64,000 bases of DNA from Sporisorium sorghi (lineage: Eukaryota; Basidiomycota; Ustilaginomycetes; Ustilaginales; Ustilaginaceae), in contig JALCCG010000002.1 in assembly GCA_023212695.1 (NCBI GenBank), positions 310,001 to 374,000 of the forward strand, given 5' to 3'. The notes beneath the pieces are model-generated. The model saw nothing but the letters and a program-made list of their open reading frames with translations, did not search any database and was not told where the DNA came from. Below are positions 63,888 to 64,000 of the stretch, in pieces. A program made the position numbers and the translations under genes. How positions within the stretch are numbered: position 1 is the stretch's first letter; the number at the start of each line of letters is the position of its first letter.

Positions 63888-64000
63888 AAAAAAAGCCCTC
63901 ATCCGCAAGATTGTCATCTTGAGGACGAGAGCTTTGAGAATACGCTTCGTGGTACCACCCCGGTTTGTGAAAGCTGTCACCAGTTCCACCTCTTCAGGTA
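63888..64000 (-). promoter_or_regulatory. T-box riboswitch of lysK, 5' part outside window
   Basis: The T-box core CCGGGGTGGTACCACG is at 63948-63963 (minus strand), followed by the terminator stem AGCTCTCGTCCTCAAGAT / ATCTTGCGGATGAGGGCT with seven T (63888-63934). Stem I and the specifier codon lie outside the window. Confidence 0.92.

Overview
The window looks like a chromosomal segment of a Paenibacillus-type member of the Bacillales. The signs are yqhQ/yqhP/yqhO/yqhR-like genes, MntR and Zur close to Bacillus subtilis, an Fnr with the Bacillus-type C-terminal cysteine cluster, YesM/YesN sugar cassettes, copper-amine-oxidase-like stalk domains, a T-box-controlled class I lysyl-tRNA synthetase and strong AGGAGG ribosome binding sites. 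I saw no rRNA, tRNA, CRISPR array, insertion sequence or prophage.

Layout. 1-4378: yqhR (partial), yqhQ, yqhP-like, a patatin-like protein and a secreted GHL10 hydrolase. 4496-11944: metal homeostasis and translation: mntR, ccdA, the zinc importer znuACB with two Zur boxes around its promoter, metG behind a T-box, and zur overlapping yidD. 12176-22590: a large secreted stalk-domain protein, a GH3 hexosaminidase and a YesM/YesN-controlled sugar ABC cassette. 22811-29999: an anaerobic module (pflA, pflB, adhE, fnr) with several Fnr boxes, two of them exactly at -41.5 of candidate promoters. 30060-37404: a YodB-like redox regulator, a uracil-DNA-glycosylase-like protein and a ThuA / isomerase / two-dehydrogenase sugar cluster with a divergent AraC regulator. 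37506-45036: a TerC-type transporter under a yybP-ykoY manganese riboswitch, a TVP38 protein, msrAB, a YdaT-like peptide, a YitT protein with an unexplained long leader, an unknown gene with an SOS box and a YhgE/Pip protein.

45120-61329 is the most interesting region: eleven same-strand genes in two transcription units, together a probable synthase-dependent exopolysaccharide system. It has two processive family 2 glycosyltransferases (one fused to a PilZ domain, so probably read by cyclic di-GMP), two different nucleotide-sugar dehydrogenases, two NodB-like deacetylase proteins with partly dead catalytic domains, a membrane HEAT-repeat protein, a receiver-domain protein whose phosphoacceptor Asp is Glu, and three membrane-anchored TIM-barrel glycan hydrolase-like proteins. 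There is no Wzx/Wzy pair. I know of no described operon with this content, although parts resemble the B. subtilis yda and the Pel/PNAG/alginate logics.

The window closes with class I lysyl-tRNA synthetase and its T-box leader, cut by the window end. Functions are assigned by reading the proteins; no database search was run.
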